Source: Deltaproteobacteria bacterium (lineage in GTDB: Bacteria > Myxococcota_A > UBA9042 > DTJE01). Taken from it: a stretch of 64,000 bases of DNA. Location: the NCBI GenBank assembly GCA_029555025.1, contig JAKPTZ010000071.1:1-64000 (forward strand). Reading direction: 5' to 3'. The first letter of the stretch is position 1. Each line of letters begins with the position of its first letter. This document shows positions 63,830 through 64,000 of this stretch, piece after piece. Below the pieces are notes generated by a model. It searched no databases. It worked only from the letters and a program-made list of their open reading frames with translations, and had not been told where the DNA came from. A program made the position numbers and the translations under genes.

Positions 63830-64000
63830 ATGTCCACCTGTTTCGGCCTTTACGTCCACATCCCGTTCTGCCGAACCAAATGCCCTTACTGCGCGTTCGA
63901 CTCGGCACCCGACCAGGACGACCTGATTGATGAATACATCGAGACGCTCTGCGACGAAATCGCGGCACGTCCCGAGCAGGCGCGATCGTTCGACACCGTA
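63830..64000 (+). CDS. hemW: HemW-like radical SAM protein, 5' part only
   Basis: The last 171 bases encode an open frame from ATG with 'LYVHIPFCRTKCPYCAF', the radical SAM CxxxCxxC motif (CRTKCPYC) in the context usual for HemW and coproporphyrinogen III dehydrogenase-like proteins. Most of the gene is outside the window. HemW often follows lepA in other genomes, which supports the call. Confidence 0.8.
   Translation, partial: MSTCFGLYVHIPFCRTKCPYCAFDSAPDQDDLIDEYIETLCDEIAARPEQARSFDTV

Overview
The window is GC-rich (C or G in most third positions), has one base composition throughout and is densely coded on both strands. I see no rRNA, tRNA, CRISPR array, phage or insertion sequence. Many proteins combine a lipobox signal peptide, an aspartate-rich linker, MopE-type Cys/Asp motifs, and C-type-lectin or formylglycine-enzyme-like folds. 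Together with ferredoxin-dependent 2-oxoacid oxidoreductases and an ADP-forming acyl-CoA synthetase, this suggests an uncultured or little-studied member of the Myxococcota/Bradymonadota (former Deltaproteobacteria) with an anaerobic or fermentative side to its metabolism. That placement is inference from protein style, not from a marker gene.

Layout. 0-9.2 kb: two small lipoproteins, an exported SUMF1-domain protein, xseB, a DEAD-box helicase, a secreted propeptide-like protein followed 4 bases later by an M36-like metalloprotease lipoprotein, and a COG2509 flavoprotein. 9.3-22.9 kb: an unbroken block of seven exported proteins, mostly lipoproteins with acidic stalks (SUMF1-like, beta-propeller, C-type lectin, beta-helix, endonuclease/exonuclease/phosphatase, CxxC-rich). 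23-28.7 kb: trpS, uppP, a GH105-like lipoprotein, a LysM/MepA peptidoglycan hydrolase and uridine kinase. 28.7-33.4 kb: an operon of iorA, iorB, ADP-forming acyl-CoA synthetase and udk. 33.4-46.5 kb: an Ig-like lipoprotein, cyclophilin, an unknown protein, crcB, alpha-glucan phosphorylase, a COG3014-like lipoprotein, a zinc-ribbon Ser/Thr kinase, class II aldolase and a cation/proton antiporter. 46.6-53 kb: a 1198-residue double-SUMF1 lipoprotein, a metallo-beta-lactamase-fold hydrolase and an unknown exported protein. 53-57.4 kb: an operon for a VOR/KOR-type 2-oxoacid:ferredoxin oxidoreductase with an upstream P-loop ATPase and two extra Fe-S proteins. 57.6-64 kb: a PhnD-like lipoprotein translationally coupled to a diguanylate cyclase, purC, a small beta-barrel-like protein, lepA and the start of a hemW-like gene.

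How it fits together. The two oxidoreductase operons would turn amino-acid-derived 2-oxo acids into acyl-CoA and reduced ferredoxin, and the ADP-forming synthetase would recover ATP from the acyl-CoA. The larger theme is display on the cell surface: 14 predicted lipoproteins, nine of which carry acidic, Asp/Asn-rich or Cys-rich spacer modules ahead of or between folded domains. All six SUMF1-like domains lack the Cys pair needed for formylglycine formation, so they are better read as binding scaffolds than as sulfatase activators. Two families of short intergenic palindromes (GGGCGGATGTAATCCGCCC and GGGCGAATGAAAATTCGCCC types) recur at four loci, with a degenerate copy at a fifth.
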